This document shows, piece by piece, positions 1-8,336 of a DNA stretch of 41,885 nt. The notes under the pieces were generated by a model, which did not search any database, was not told the origin of the DNA, and saw nothing but the letters and a program-made list of their open reading frames with translations. The position numbers were made by a program, and so were the translations under genes. Numbering within the stretch: position 1 is the first letter of the stretch; each line of letters begins with the position of its first letter. Where the stretch lies: assembly GCA_022678445.1 (NCBI GenBank), contig JALBWU010000011.1:1-41885 (forward strand), read 5' to 3'. This DNA comes from Candidatus Aramenus sp. CH1. Its GTDB lineage: Archaea > Thermoproteota > Thermoprotei_A > Sulfolobales > Sulfolobaceae.

Positions 1-198
1 CGCGTTTCTGCGCTTTCCATAACGTTAAGGTTGACAGAAATTCCAAGGGGTGTCGATAGCTGTCCTTTTGGCCGTAAACTTCACAGCGACGTCAACAGTG
101 CGTTAAACATTGTGAAACTTGGAGTTAAGAAGATTGTCAACGCTTTGGCTCTTTCCTTTCTCTTCACATCACGGAGTATCTCCCTTAAAGGGGAGTAA
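1..198 (+). CDS. tnpB: TnpB (IS200/IS605 OrfB) transposon-encoded nuclease, C-terminal end only
   Basis: Reading from base 1 in frame 1 gives a 65-residue open tail ending in TAA. It contains CPFGRKLHSDVNSALNIVKL, which matches the end of the TnpB zinc-finger/RuvC-III region (a C..G....D.N.A.NI pattern). In complete TnpB the D of this motif is the third RuvC catalytic acidic residue. TnpB is an RNA-guided DNA endonuclease carried by IS200/IS605 elements. The rest of the gene lies outside the window, so I cannot say whether it is intact or whether a tnpA partner is present. The sequence after the stop is G/C-rich, as expected for the overlapping guide RNA and right end of such an element. Confidence 0.85.
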   Translation, partial: RVSALSITLRLTEIPRGVDSCPFGRKLHSDVNSALNIVKLGVKKIVNALALSFLFTSRSISLKGE

Positions 199-285
199 CG
201 CCTTAGACCTATGCAGAACCCTCGCAGGGAGGGGAGGGGGTCAGATCCACCTTAAAACGGTCTCTTCTCAGTCCAACTGAGTGAC
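180..285 (+). mobile_element. Probable right end and omegaRNA region of the tnpB element
   Basis: The last codons of tnpB and the following 90 bases look like the right end of an IS200/IS605 element. There is a G-rich block with a short CCCT-CGC-AGGG hairpin at about 223-233 and a perfect hairpin at 267-281. In this family the omegaRNA (reRNA) guide starts inside the 3' end of tnpB and runs to the right end, and TnpA recognises a subterminal hairpin. The position fits, but the exact boundary and guide cannot be placed from one copy. Confidence 0.4.
267..281. repeat. Perfect 6-bp inverted repeat (CTCAGT-cca-ACTGAG)
   Basis: Arms of six bases with a three-base loop lie 69 bases after the tnpB stop. 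The size and place suit a TnpA-type recognition hairpin at an IS200/IS605 right end. A transcription terminator is less likely because no T-run follows. Confidence 0.5.
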
Positions 286-424
286 GTGATGACGTTAGAG
301 GGATTTGCCGTAAATTCTTCAACAAAGTTTATTAAGTTGCATAATCATTGTAATAATAAACCGTAACATAAAAGTATTGAACTAACGCTTTTAGACTTTT
401 CTACTCGTATAAGAGGGGATAACC

Positions 425-432
425 CTATATTT
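425..432 (+). promoter_or_regulatory. TATA box of the SQR-like gene
   Basis: CTATATTT is centred about 27 bases before the ATG of the following gene, the normal archaeal TATA-to-transcription-start distance. This suggests a leaderless mRNA. Confidence 0.5.
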
Positions 433-455
433 CTTTTCAAAATTAACATTAAACT

Positions 456-1619
456 ATGAAAAAGAAGGTAGTTGTAATAGGTGGCGGAATAGGAGGAATG
501 GGAGTAGCCACCACTTTAGCGGGTAAGGGCTTTGACGTAACTGTAGTTAACAAAGACCACTATTACGTAACGGGACCTAGCAGACCTCTCCTATTAACCG
601 GAGAGCAAAGACTCGAAAGGATGACGAGAGGATATGAGGAGGTGGGCAAGCAGGGGATTAAGGTGATTACGGGCAACGTCTACAAGGTCGATCCAGCAAA
701 CAGGAAGGTCTACGTAGCAGAGACCTATATGGGATCAACAGGGGAACTTACATACGACTACTTGGTAGTAGCCCCGGGAGTCGTCTACGACGGTAGTAAG
801 ATCAACGGCTACGACAAGTACTGGTGGAAGGTCACTAACGTCTACGACTTAGGCAGGCTCAGCGTCCTAAAGGAAAAGTTGTGGAGCTTGAACAGCGGGA
901 ACGTGGTAGTTTACGCACCTAAGGCCCCCTATAGATGCGCTCCTGCTCCAACGGAGACTGCTATGCTGATTCACACAGTCCTAGTTAATAGGGGGGTAAG
1001 GGACAAGTTTAACATTACTTTCATTGACGCTAACGACAAGACTCAGCCCCCGTTCATAGCAGATGTCGTGTCCAAGACTCTTGAGCAAGCTAAGATTCAG
1101 CTGGTGACTAACCAAGAGATAGCGGAGATAGGTGAAAACGAGGTCGTAACGACGAGCGGTGAGAGGTATAAGTTCGACTTGCTGGCGATGTTAGAGCCGA
1201 ACAGGGCTCCGTCATTTATATCTGAGGCTGGACTTGGCGAGAACTTCGCCGACGTGAGGTCACCGCAGGACTTGAGGAACCCCAAGTACGACGACGTCTT
1301 GGCGGTTGGAGACGCAGCAAAACTACCATTTCCCAAGAACCAAGAAATAGCGTTTGAGAGCTCGTTGTTCGCCGCCAACAAGATAATGGAGATGGAGGGA
1401 CTCTCAGAGAAAGTCCCTGTGCAGTACGCATTTGTAGGTTGGGCCTACTTAGGAAACTTAGAGGGCAAGTTAGAGACGCTTAGCCTGCAGTTCAGCCTCG
1501 ATTTGACCTCCTCGCCTCCAAAGCCAGGAAAAGACCCTCAGTTAAAGAAGGAGTACACTACGCAGAAGGACAACTGGGAACAAGCGTACTTGTCAAGGTT
1601 ATTTGGATATAAAGTATAA
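456..1619 (+). CDS. Sulfide:quinone oxidoreductase-like FAD protein with a single cysteine
   Basis: A 387-residue flavoprotein. The N-terminal dinucleotide fold starts with [12 protein letters not shown] (residues 5-16), a second FAD-contacting segment is YDYLVVAPG, and [11 protein letters not shown] near residue 285 is the usual GD motif that contacts FAD. The fold and length match sulfide:quinone oxidoreductase and flavocytochrome c sulfide dehydrogenase. These enzymes oxidise sulfide at a cysteine pair and pass electrons to quinone or cytochrome, usually at the membrane face. YRCAPAP (C161) matches the central catalytic cysteine region, but it is the only cysteine in the protein; the C-terminal active-site cysteine is replaced by an aromatic stretch ([11 protein letters not shown]). 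A true sulfide oxidation cycle is therefore doubtful and the substrate is unknown. The start is ATG behind a well-placed TATA box. It converges with the next gene across a 3-base gap. Confidence 0.8.
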   Translation: MKKKVVVIGGGIGGMGVATTLAGKGFDVTVVNKDHYYVTGPSRPLLLTGEQRLERMTRGYEEVGKQGIKVITGNVYKVDPANRKVYVAETYMGSTGELTYDYLVVAPGVVYDGSKINGYDKYWWKVTNVYDLGRLSVLKEKLWSLNSGNVVVYAPKAPYRCAPAPTETAMLIHTVLVNRGVRDKFNITFIDANDKTQPPFIADVVSKTLEQAKIQLVTNQEIAEIGENEVVTTSGERYKFDLLAMLEPNRAPSFISEAGLGENFADVRSPQDLRNPKYDDVLAVGDAAKLPFPKNQEIAFESSLFAANKIMEMEGLSEKVPVQYAFVGWAYLGNLEGKLETLSLQFSLDLTSSPPKPGKDPQLKKEYTTQKDNWEQAYLSRLFGYKV

Positions 1620-1622
1620 AAA

Positions 1623-2621
1623 TCACAACCTAAACGTCACAACACTTTTCTTTTTCTCAGCCTTCCAGTCCACATTTACCGGTGGTAGTCCCTTCAAGCT
1701 CCTTAAGTAGTTATAAGCGCTTAGGGCAGCCTTTACGCCTTCAGCAGACGCCACTATAGCCTGTTTGTAAGGAGTCTGGGTGACGTCACCTGCAGCAAAT
1801 ACCCCTTCAACTGACGTTCTACCTAGTTCGTCCACTATTACCTCCCCTTTTTCGTTTAGCTTCACGAAACCCTTTAAGAACTCTGTCCTAAGCTCGTATC
1901 CCATCTCTATTATAACTCCGTCAACCTTCAACTCCTTAGTCTCGCATGTCTTTAAGTTTTCTATTACTATGGCCCCGACCTTGTTCTCTCCTTTGATACC
2001 CTTTACTGTGTAGCCCAAGTACAGCTCGACGTTTTTCCTCTTGGCTACACTGTCTACCACTTCCGGTTCTCCAACCAGTTGTGGCGTTCTGGAAACGTAG
2101 TACGCTGGCTTAGCATACCTTGAGAGTAACTCTATTGCCTCAAGTCCTGGCTCTCCTTCTCCCACCACTGCGGCGGGCACGTCTTTAAAGAAGGCAGCGT
2201 CGCAGATGGCGCAATAGGAAACTCCTTTTCCTTTAAGTTCGTTTTCCCCGGGGACGTTAAGCTCCCTTGGCGACTTACCAAAGGCCAGGATCACTGCCTT
2301 AGCCTTGTACTCGCCCTTTAATCCCTTAAGGATAAAGTAGTCGCTTTCCTTTGATATCGCCCTAATTTCTTCGCCGTAGATAAACTTGGCGCCAAACTTC
2401 TTGGCTTGACTTTCTACTTTTGTAGCCAACCCTATGCCCGTATCAGCATTTATGGCTGGGTAGTTCTCTATTAGCTGTGTAAGGTTAAGCTGACCCCCTA
2501 GATCCTTGGAGACTACTAGGGTAGAGAGCTTCTGCCTAGAGGTGTAAAGGGCGGCGCTTAGTCCTGCAATACCGGCGCCTACAATTATAACGTCGTATAT
2601 TCCTTCATGCGAATTGCTCAT
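1623..2621 (-). CDS. trxB: Thioredoxin-disulfide-reductase-like flavoprotein
   Basis: Low-molecular-weight thioredoxin reductase family, about 332 residues from the chosen start. The FAD-binding motif [16 protein letters not shown] lies at residues 11-26, the redox-active CAIC pair is C137/C140, and [15 protein letters not shown] near the C-terminus is the FAD-contact motif. The enzyme should pass electrons to thioredoxin or a glutaredoxin-like partner; a protein disulfide oxidoreductase gene lies at 16149-16850. The second nucleotide-binding region is degenerate: [11 protein letters not shown] instead of GGGxSA, and VSRTPQLVG where NADPH-dependent enzymes have an HRRxxxRA motif. NADPH may therefore not be the donor. 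An in-frame TTG lies six codons upstream. I prefer the ATG because AGGT sits at ribosome-binding distance before it and the FAD motif then starts at the usual residue. Confidence 0.85.
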   Translation of the reverse strand: MSNSHEGIYDVIIVGAGIAGLSAALYTSRQKLSTLVVSKDLGGQLNLTQLIENYPAINADTGIGLATKVESQAKKFGAKFIYGEEIRAISKESDYFILKGLKGEYKAKAVILAFGKSPRELNVPGENELKGKGVSYCAICDAAFFKDVPAAVVGEGEPGLEAIELLSRYAKPAYYVSRTPQLVGEPEVVDSVAKRKNVELYLGYTVKGIKGENKVGAIVIENLKTCETKELKVDGVIIEMGYELRTEFLKGFVKLNEKGEVIVDELGRTSVEGVFAAGDVTQTPYKQAIVASAEGVKAALSAYNYLRSLKGLPPVNVDWKAEKKKSVVTFRL

Positions 2622-2839
2622 GGCAGTATACCTTCTCAAAATACAGTTAAAAGTTTATTTTTAAAATCTAATAAATAGATATCAAATAGTGTTTTGCTCA
2701 TGTATATTATAAAAAGATGGAATTTTCAGCAAGTACCTAGTCGTCTACATGGTCCAATAATCTTTTTGCGAGCGATGAAGCTATAAAGGAATCCCGTTGT
2801 CGCAATACAGATGTGGAGATAATTAGATAGATTAGATAG

Positions 2840-3091
2840 AAGACCCGTTATAAATACGGCGACTACATTATACGCGCGAGGGAAGGTCGGTATTACGTGT
2901 ATAAGCTAGAGAACGTTGAAGGCGGGATGAAGGAAACTTACGTCTGCCCCTTAATTGATGTGGTTGAGATTTACCTAAAATTGAAAAATACGGAAACTGT
3001 GGGGCAGAACCCCACAGTGCGACCGCCGGGATTTGAACCCGGGATCACTGGCTTGGGAGGCCAGCGTCCTACCAGGCTAGACTACGGCCGC
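2840..3091 (+). pseudogene. Fossil N-terminal fragment of an SSV-type (fusellovirus) tyrosine integrase, int(N)
   Basis: From 2840 an open frame reads [11 protein letters not shown], then GRYYVYKLE, then [12 protein letters not shown], then YLKLKN, and then PPGFEPGI where it enters the tRNA gene antisense. These match, in order, the N-terminus of the SSV1-type integrase as I remember it ([40 protein letters not shown]). In that family attP lies inside int and carries the 3' half of a tRNA gene, so integration splits int and leaves int(N) abutting the tRNA. The Met start is gone: an in-frame TAG directly precedes K, next to a 9-bp tandem duplication (ATTAGATAG twice, 2822-2839). No integrase-like sequence follows beyond the tRNA. 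The element should have extended leftward, with int(C) at its far end, and is mostly deleted or out of view. Confidence 0.8.
3018..3091 (-). tRNA. tRNA-Gly (anticodon CCC)
   Basis: A complete cloverleaf on the minus strand. The acceptor GCGGCCG pairs with CGGTCGC (one G-U), and the T arm CCGGG-TTCAAAT-CCCGG is perfect. The anticodon stem CTGGC/GCCAG closes the loop CTCCCAA, giving anticodon CCC. Discriminator A73 and no encoded CCA are seen, and there is no intron. An upstream A/T-rich box (T-run at about 3113-3119 on the plus strand) is at TATA distance. The gene is the attachment site used by the integrase remnant on the other strand. Confidence 0.95.
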
Positions 3092-3116
3092 AATACTAAT
3101 TTACCTAGAAGGGCTA

Positions 3117-3184
3117 AAAAACTTAATGATGAGAAGAGGGTCGAATGACCTCGGTGATTAGCGCTGGAAATTCTGAACGTTTTT
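3117..3184 (+). ncRNA. C/D box guide sRNA (2'-O-methylation guide)
   Basis: All elements of an archaeal C/D sRNA are present with canonical spacing. C box ATGATGA ends at 3132. Guide 1 is 12 nt (3133-3144). D' is ATGA (3145-3148), a six-base spacer follows, and C' is TGATTA (3155-3160). Guide 2 is 12 nt (3161-3172) and the D box is CTGA (3173-3176). A terminal stem AAAAAC (3117-3122) pairs with GTTTTT (3179-3184). In this family L7Ae, Nop5 and fibrillarin bind the boxes, and the RNA base pairing with D or D' guides directs methylation five bases upstream of the box. D' and C' are slightly degenerate, which is common. The targets (rRNA or tRNA) were not searched. The RNA sits between tRNA-Gly and the mutase gene. 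Confidence 0.75.
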
Positions 3185-3196
3185 GGTCCTATTTAG

Positions 3197-3206
3197 GTTT
3201 ATAATC
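3197..3206 (+). promoter_or_regulatory. TATA box of the sugar-phosphate mutase gene
   Basis: GTTTATAATC is centred 26 bases before the ATG at 3227, implying a leaderless transcript that starts at or next to the start codon. It begins only 13 bases after the C/D sRNA ends. Confidence 0.6.
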
Positions 3207-3226
3207 ATCGACTTTACTTATAATCT

Positions 3227-4594
3227 ATGGGTAAGTTATTTGGTACAGACGGTGTCAGGGGAATTATAAACAGGGAATTAACCCCGGATCTAGCTCTGAA
3301 ACTGGGAAAGGCCATAGGGACCTTCTTCGGAAAGGGGTCTACTATCCTACTCGGAAGGGACGCTAGGGCCGGAGGGGACATGTTCGCTAGGGCTGTGGAG
3401 AGCGGGTTGATGAGCGCAGGCGTCAAGGTTTATGAGGGCGGATTTGCACCAACTCCAGCCCTACAGTACGCTGTGAAGACGCTGGGTTATGATGCAGGCG
3501 TCATAATAACAGCTAGCCACAACCCAGCTCAGTACAACGGCATTAAGGTAATAGATAAGGACGGTGTTGAAGTGTCCAGGGAAAAGGAAAAGGTAATAGA
3601 GGACATTTACTTCTCAGAGAGGTTCTCAGCCGTAGAATGGACCTATCTGACCTACGACGTCAAAAGAGAGGACAGGGTAATAGATACGTACGTTAAGGGC
3701 ATCTTGTCCCACGTTGACGTCGAAAAGGTGAGGAAAAAGGGTTACAAGGTGCTTATAGATGGCGCCAATAGCGTAGGTTCTATAACTACCCCCATTGTTG
3801 CCAGGGAACTTGGCTGTAAAATAAACGCGGTAAACACCAACCTCGACCCTCTGTTCCCGGCAAGGACTCCTGAGCCTACCATGGACAGTCTGAGGGAGAC
3901 GGCTAAGGTAGCGTCTGACTTAGGAGTTGACTTGGGAGTGGCCCACGATGGCGATGCAGATAGGGCTATATTCATCGACTCTAAGGGAAGAGTGCAGTGG
4001 GGGGACAGGAGCGGAGCCCTACTGTCGTACTGGGCGTCAACTAAGGAGAGCGGGTTCCCTAGGAGAATATTCACGGCGGTGTCTAGTTCCGTCTTGGTGG
4101 AGGAGTTCCTCTCAAAGTTTAACATCGAGGTGAAGTGGACGAAGGTGGGTAGCGTGGACATAGCCCACGCCCTTATGGAGGAAAAGGGAATAGCCGGGTT
4201 CGAGGAGAACGGCGGTTTCATATTCCCTGTACACCAGTACGTCAGGGACGGAGCCATGAGCTTTGCCCTAATGTTGGAATACATGGCGAGCGAAAACGCT
4301 ACCTCTGCCCAGCTCTTCGACTCCCTCCCCCAGTATTATCCTGTGAAGACAAAGGTAGAGATAAAGCCCTCCTCAGATGTACAGAGGATCTACAAGGAGC
4401 TTAAGGCCACCTACGGCAACAGGGGGGAAATCATAACCGTTGATGGCGTAAAAATAGTGACAAAGGACTACTGGTTCCTAGTTAGGAAAAGCGGTACAGA
4501 GCCAATAATAAGGATAATGATTGAGGCAAAGGATCAAAATCTGGCAAGCTCTTTAGCCTCAGAGTTAGTTAAGTTTGTGGGGAGTTTAACTTGA
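3227..4594 (+). CDS. glmM: Phosphoglucosamine/phosphomannomutase (alpha-D-phosphohexomutase)
   Basis: A 455-residue alpha-D-phosphohexomutase with all four family signatures. FGTDGVRG is at the N-terminus. The phosphoserine loop TASHNP has catalytic S97. The Mg-binding loop DGDADR is at residues 241-246. The sugar-specificity loop GFEENGG is followed by the C-terminal phosphate-binding loop [10 protein letters not shown]. It interconverts hexose-6-phosphates and hexose-1-phosphates; the GFEENGG loop and the overall look favour glucosamine and/or mannose forms, feeding nucleotide sugars for glycosylation. Substrate choice cannot be proved from sequence. The TTG start of the next gene overlaps this stop by four bases, so the two are probably co-translated. 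Confidence 0.9.
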   Translation: MGKLFGTDGVRGIINRELTPDLALKLGKAIGTFFGKGSTILLGRDARAGGDMFARAVESGLMSAGVKVYEGGFAPTPALQYAVKTLGYDAGVIITASHNPAQYNGIKVIDKDGVEVSREKEKVIEDIYFSERFSAVEWTYLTYDVKREDRVIDTYVKGILSHVDVEKVRKKGYKVLIDGANSVGSITTPIVARELGCKINAVNTNLDPLFPARTPEPTMDSLRETAKVASDLGVDLGVAHDGDADRAIFIDSKGRVQWGDRSGALLSYWASTKESGFPRRIFTAVSSSVLVEEFLSKFNIEVKWTKVGSVDIAHALMEEKGIAGFEENGGFIFPVHQYVRDGAMSFALMLEYMASENATSAQLFDSLPQYYPVKTKVEIKPSSDVQRIYKELKATYGNRGEIITVDGVKIVTKDYWFLVRKSGTEPIIRIMIEAKDQNLASSLASELVKFVGSLT

Positions 4595-4977
4595 AGTACA
4601 GGCTAATAGACCTTTTGGCGTGTCCCATGTGCAAGAAGTTTCCTTTAGAGCTATACGTCTTCGAGGTCAGGGAGGTTCAGAGGAGCACTGACGAAAAAAA
4701 GCCCCTCTGCGAGCTTTACTGCGCTTACAAGGGAAGTTATATAAAGGAGCTACAGCAACCTCCGCCATGCGACGAGTGCTTCAGGAAGGAGATCGTGGAG
4801 GGACTCCTTTTCTGCACCTCTTGTAAGAGGTGGTATCCAATAATAGACGAGATACCGAGGATGTTGCCCGACAACCTAAGGAAGAAAGAGGAGGACTTGA
4901 GGTTCCTCGAGAAAAACAGAACTAGGATCCCCAAGGAAGTTCTGGAAAGTGGTTTGCCAGTGAACATGAAAAGTTAA
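4591..4977 (+). CDS. Trm112-family zinc protein (methyltransferase activator)
   Basis: A 128-residue protein beginning [12 protein letters not shown], with a second knuckle [20 protein letters not shown]. This is the Trm112/YcaR pattern of a zinc-binding fold with the IPRMLP strand. Trm112 proteins are small partners that stabilise and activate several RNA and protein methyltransferases. A 70-residue insertion between the two halves carries two more cysteines (PPCDEC) and is longer than in minimal Trm112, so an extra metal site is possible. The TTG start overlaps the TGA of the mutase gene (TTGA), which supports translational coupling. A partner methyltransferase is not next door. Confidence 0.75.
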   Translation: MKYRLIDLLACPMCKKFPLELYVFEVREVQRSTDEKKPLCELYCAYKGSYIKELQQPPPCDECFRKEIVEGLLFCTSCKRWYPIIDEIPRMLPDNLRKKEEDLRFLEKNRTRIPKEVLESGLPVNMKS

Positions 4978-5024
4978 AATGAGCTTATTAATAGGTTTGC
5001 CAATAGTATATTTGGTGTAACTCG

Positions 5025-5441
5025 ATGGAAAGTTCCTTTATATCTAACTTAGACGAGTGGATAAAGATGCAGAAGAACTTGCTGGCGACGCTTAAGGACA
5101 TGGAAAAGCAGGACAAGGATTTGGATAGGCTTGACTTGATCCTTGAATCGAGGGTAGCGTTTCAGCACATGATGAGGACGATAAAGGCCTTTGACCAGTG
5201 GCTTCAAGACCCCATGGTCATAAGGCACATGCCTAAAGAGATGTTGGAGGACGTAAAGAGGACAAGCTGGCAGATACTGAGGGAGCTGTTGGAACTGGAC
5301 ATTAGGCACACCTCTGAGGCAAAGGAACTAATAACTAAGCTGGGCAAGGAAGGAAAGTTAGATCCACTAATATGGAGTAGACCACTCTTCGAAGAACAGC
5401 AGACGCAGAGTAGTAGAAGAGGTACCTTCACGACAATGTGA
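5025..5441 (+). CDS. DUF2153-like conserved archaeal helical protein
   Basis: A 138-residue, highly charged protein predicted to be almost all helix, with no cysteines, signal or membrane segment. The pattern of [22 protein letters not shown] and FDQWLQDP recalls the crenarchaeal family DUF2153, whose function is unknown; I name the family from memory. The C-terminal twenty residues are polar and probably disordered. A GGTG sits seven bases before the ATG, so the message has a leader. It converges with the next gene across about 30 bases that hold a T-rich run. Confidence 0.6.
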   Translation: MESSFISNLDEWIKMQKNLLATLKDMEKQDKDLDRLDLILESRVAFQHMMRTIKAFDQWLQDPMVIRHMPKEMLEDVKRTSWQILRELLELDIRHTSEAKELITKLGKEGKLDPLIWSRPLFEEQQTQSSRRGTFTTM

Positions 5442-5471
5442 AGTGAAAGGAAAAAGGAATTTCAAAAACTT

Positions 5472-5948
5472 TTACCTTCTTCTACTTCTTCTTTCAGACC
5501 TTAGCTTTAACGAGTACTCCTCGTCTATGGCTACGACCTTGTTTTTAAGCTCATTGAGGGCTTGAGTAAAGGAGTTCTTGAAAGCGTCGTCAATTAGCAA
5601 CATATTTCTCTCCAACGTCTCTTCTCCGCTCATGGTTAGCTTTAGTTTCTTGTTACCAGGGTCGTTCTCTATGAGACCTAGGTAGAGGAGCGACGTAATA
5701 TCGTCCTTTAACTGTTGGCTTACAACATTGCCCCCTATTACGCTAAAGGGGTAGCCCATATCGAAACCCTTGTCCTTAGCCTCGTAGAGAAACTGCGTTA
5801 AAGCTTTCTCGGATACCGAGTTTAAGGTCTTAATAATATAGAGTAATTGTAATTTTCTCTTGTCCTCCTTAACTACTGAAGGATTTATCACTTGACGGGT
5901 GACTACTTTAAGGTCCTTGGACTTAGAAGTCTGAGATGGTTGTGACAA
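5472..5948 (-). CDS. Conserved winged-helix-like protein, function unknown
   Basis: A 158-residue protein I cannot name. A polar N-terminal 40 residues precede a region with winged-helix character: KLQLLYIIKTLNSVSEKALTQF, then VSQQLKDDITSLLYLGLIE, then a two-strand wing (KLKLTMSG). A helical, basic tail ends SERRSRRR. The order suggests a DNA- or RNA-binding or scaffolding protein rather than an enzyme. The start is TTG with a GAGGGGA-like site upstream. It lies 15 bases downstream of the hexulose-phosphate synthase gene on the same strand, so the two may be co-transcribed. Confidence 0.6.
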   Translation of the reverse strand: MSQPSQTSKSKDLKVVTRQVINPSVVKEDKRKLQLLYIIKTLNSVSEKALTQFLYEAKDKGFDMGYPFSVIGGNVVSQQLKDDITSLLYLGLIENDPGNKKLKLTMSGEETLERNMLLIDDAFKNSFTQALNELKNKVVAIDEEYSLKLRSERRSRRR

Positions 5949-5963
5949 TCTATTCCCCTCTAC

Positions 5964-6647
5964 CTATTTTGTATTACCCCTTATTATATTAACTATTTCC
6001 TTTGTCGCTGAGTAGGGGTCTTTGCTCTTGGTTATTGCCCCACCTACAACGTAGATGCTGATAGGTATATCAAGCAAGTCCCTTATAGCGTTCCCGTTTA
6101 ACCCACCAGCAACAGACACAGCGGTGAACTTGGAGATTTCCCTTATCTCCTCTTTCAGTGCGGCTACAGTTATCCCGCGTTTCTTCTGGACGTCTAGTCC
6201 CACGTGGAGGCCTATTATGTCCACTCCTAGCTCCTTAAGCTCCTTTGCCCTGGTTACCACGTCCTTCACGTTTATTAGGTCAGCTTGGACTAGTACGTCC
6301 AGTTCCCTTGCCTTCTTTACTGCCGATTCAATGGTAGAGTCGTCCATTATACCTAGGACAGTCATGATGCTAGCGCCTCCCAGTTTAGCTATTTGTACTT
6401 CCACGTCCCCCGCGTCCGCCGTTTTCGTATCTGCCAATACTGCTCTACCTCTTGACACTTCCAAGATCCTCCTAATTCCCCCTATACCGGAGGACTTTAA
6501 CAGCGGAGTCCCAACCTCTACTATGTCCACACCCGCCTCCACCGACTTTTCAGCCACCTTAACGGCCTCCTCTAGGTCGATGAAGTCAAGGGCTACTTGA
6601 AGGTGCTTTCTTTGCTTGAGGCTTTGAAGAATATTTTCCTTGATCAT
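5964..6647 (-). CDS. hps: 3-hexulose-6-phosphate synthase (reverse ribulose monophosphate pathway)
   Basis: A 227-residue TIM barrel of the orotidine-5'-phosphate decarboxylase superfamily. [11 protein letters not shown] (D73, K75, D78) carries the DxKxxD catalytic motif in the form seen in hexulose-phosphate synthase, and VAGGLN and VVGGAIT form the phosphate-binding ends. In archaea lacking the oxidative pentose phosphate pathway this aldolase makes ribulose-5-phosphate and formaldehyde from hexulose-6-phosphate, supplying ribose for nucleotides. No isomerase (PHI) gene is adjacent in the window. The divergent CTP synthase gene starts 93 bases away. A perfect 8-bp inverted repeat lies just before the ATG and may be its operator. 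Confidence 0.85.
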   Translation of the reverse strand: MIKENILQSLKQRKHLQVALDFIDLEEAVKVAEKSVEAGVDIVEVGTPLLKSSGIGGIRRILEVSRGRAVLADTKTADAGDVEVQIAKLGGASIMTVLGIMDDSTIESAVKKARELDVLVQADLINVKDVVTRAKELKELGVDIIGLHVGLDVQKKRGITVAALKEEIREISKFTAVSVAGGLNGNAIRDLLDIPISIYVVGGAITKSKDPYSATKEIVNIIRGNTK

Positions 6648-6651
6648 ATCG

Positions 6652-6673
6652 ATTACTCAGCGGTTTGAGTAAT
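6652..6673. promoter_or_regulatory. Perfect inverted repeat upstream of hps (ATTACTCA-N6-TGAGTAAT)
   Basis: Two 8-base arms with a 6-base spacer lie four bases upstream of the hps ATG, between it and the shared A/T-rich promoter region with pyrG (TTTTTATTTT at about 6694-6703). An operator at the transcription start of hps is the simplest reading; an mRNA hairpin is the alternative. Confidence 0.55.
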
Positions 6674-6740
6674 AATAAGCTAAGCTACAAAAGAGTTTTT
6701 ATTTTAGAAAGTTGAAAAGGCGTTACTGTGATTGCTAGGG

Positions 6741-8336
6741 ATGGCTAAGTATGTGATAGTGACGGGAGGAGTGCTGTCAAGCGTAGGAAAGGGCACAGTG
6801 GCAGCTTCCGTAGGGCTTCTTTTAAAGAACATGGGATACAAGGTAACTGCGGTAAAAGTAGACCCCTACATAAACGTAGACGCAGGTACGATGAATCCAT
6901 ACATGCACGGAGAGGTGTTCGTGACAGAGGACGGAGCCGAAACTGACCTCGACCTAGGACACTACGAGAGATTTTTGGACATAAACATGACTAAGCACAA
7001 CAACATTACCGCCGGGAAGGTCTACTTTAACGTCGTAAAGAAGGAAAGGCAAGGGAAGTACCTAGGGCAAACAGTGCAGATAATCCCACACGTGACTGAC
7101 GAGATAAAGTCCATGATTAGGGAGGCGGGAAAGCTAGAGAACGCCGACATAGTGATAATCGAGATAGGCGGTACCGTAGGTGATATAGAGAGTTTGCCTT
7201 TCCTAGAGGCAGTAAGGCAATTGAGGCTTGAGGAAGAGGAGAACAACGTAGTGTTCGTACACGTGGCGCTTGTTGAGTACCTTAACGTTACAGGCGAGCT
7301 AAAAACGAAGCCCCTCCAGCATAGCGTCCAGGAGCTCAGGCGGATTGGGATACAGCCCGACATCATCATCGCGAGGTCGACAGTCCGTTTAGACGAGGAG
7401 ACCAAGAAAAAGATAGCCCTTTTCACTAACGTTAGGTACGACTACATCTTCTCTAGCTACGACGTTTCAACCGCCTACGAAGTACCGTTAATCTTGAACG
7501 AGCAAGGTTTAGCCCAAAAGCTTTCTGAGAAACTCAAGCTAAACGACGTAACACCAAACCTCGAGAGCTGGAAGAAGTTTGTCGAATCATTAAAGGACGG
7601 AGATAAGAAGGTTAAGATAGCTCTGGTAGGCAAGTACACAAGGCTTAAGGACAGTTACTTGAGCATTAAGGAGGCGATACTCCACGCTTCTGCCTCTTTG
7701 GGCGTAAAGCCCGAGCTGGTTTGGATAGAGTCAACGGACCTAGAGAACAACGTCAACCTTGACCAAATCTTAGGGAAGGTGAACGGTATCATTGTGTTGC
7801 CCGGCTTCGGTAGCAGGGGAGTGGAAGGTAAAATAAGGGCAATAAACTACGCTAGGACCCACGACATACCCTACTTGGGCATATGTTATGGGTTGCAGTT
7901 GGCAGTTGTGGAATTTGCGCGGAACGTCTTGAAACTGGAAGGAGCTCACACAACCGAAGTTGACCCCTCTACTCCTCATCCTGTAGTAACCCTTCTTGAC
8001 GAGCAGAAGAGGGTCACGCAGTACGGGGGTACTATGAGGTTGGGCTCCCAGAAGATTATCCTAAAGTCAGGGACGATAGCGTATTCCCTTTACGGAAGGG
8101 GCGAGGTGTACGAGAGGCATAGGCACAGGTACGAGGTTAACCCGCAGTACGTGGACAAGTTCCAGGAGGCAGGACTTGTTGTATCTGGAGTGAGTGAGAA
8201 CGGACTGGTGGAAATGATAGAGCTCAAAAACCATAGGTTCTTCGTAGCAACGCAGGCACACCCTGAGTTTAAGAGCAGGCCCCTAAATCCATCGCCCCTG
8301 TTCGTGGGGTTCTTGAAAGCTACCCTAAGTGCTTGA
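6741..8336 (+). CDS. pyrG: CTP synthase
   Basis: About 531 residues from the chosen ATG. The N-terminal synthetase domain starts [20 protein letters not shown] with its P-loop, and later shows the CTP/UTP-binding [11 protein letters not shown]. The C-terminal class I glutamine amidotransferase domain has the nucleophile in [10 protein letters not shown] and the His-Glu pair in QAHPEF. The enzyme aminates UTP to CTP with glutamine and ATP, the last step of pyrimidine synthesis; dcd for dCTP turnover lies further on. A TTG three codons upstream is possible, but the ATG matches the family N-terminus. The 3' end overlaps the convergent ArsR-type gene by 12 bases. Confidence 0.97.
   Translation: MAKYVIVTGGVLSSVGKGTVAASVGLLLKNMGYKVTAVKVDPYINVDAGTMNPYMHGEVFVTEDGAETDLDLGHYERFLDINMTKHNNITAGKVYFNVVKKERQGKYLGQTVQIIPHVTDEIKSMIREAGKLENADIVIIEIGGTVGDIESLPFLEAVRQLRLEEEENNVVFVHVALVEYLNVTGELKTKPLQHSVQELRRIGIQPDIIIARSTVRLDEETKKKIALFTNVRYDYIFSSYDVSTAYEVPLILNEQGLAQKLSEKLKLNDVTPNLESWKKFVESLKDGDKKVKIALVGKYTRLKDSYLSIKEAILHASASLGVKPELVWIESTDLENNVNLDQILGKVNGIIVLPGFGSRGVEGKIRAINYARTHDIPYLGICYGLQLAVVEFARNVLKLEGAHTTEVDPSTPHPVVTLLDEQKRVTQYGGTMRLGSQKIILKSGTIAYSLYGRGEVYERHRHRYEVNPQYVDKFQEAGLVVSGVSENGLVEMIELKNHRFFVATQAHPEFKSRPLNPSPLFVGFLKATLSA

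Noticed and set aside
2640-2839. A further gene between trxB and the integrase fossil
   Set aside because: The 200 bases are A/T-rich with stops in all frames that I checked. Only promoter-like boxes and the 9-bp tandem duplication were seen.
2897-3148. An 83-codon frame starting GTG with PPGFEPGI
   Set aside because: The part after 3018 is antisense tRNA-Gly, and the part before it is an integrase remnant whose frame extends upstream to 2840. It is not an intact gene.
3742-4284. 180-codon open frame antisense to the mutase gene
   Set aside because: It mirrors a strongly conserved gene in the opposite frame and has no family features. Long antisense frames elsewhere (for example 6055-6600, 7022-7426 and 24410-24886) were rejected for the same reason.
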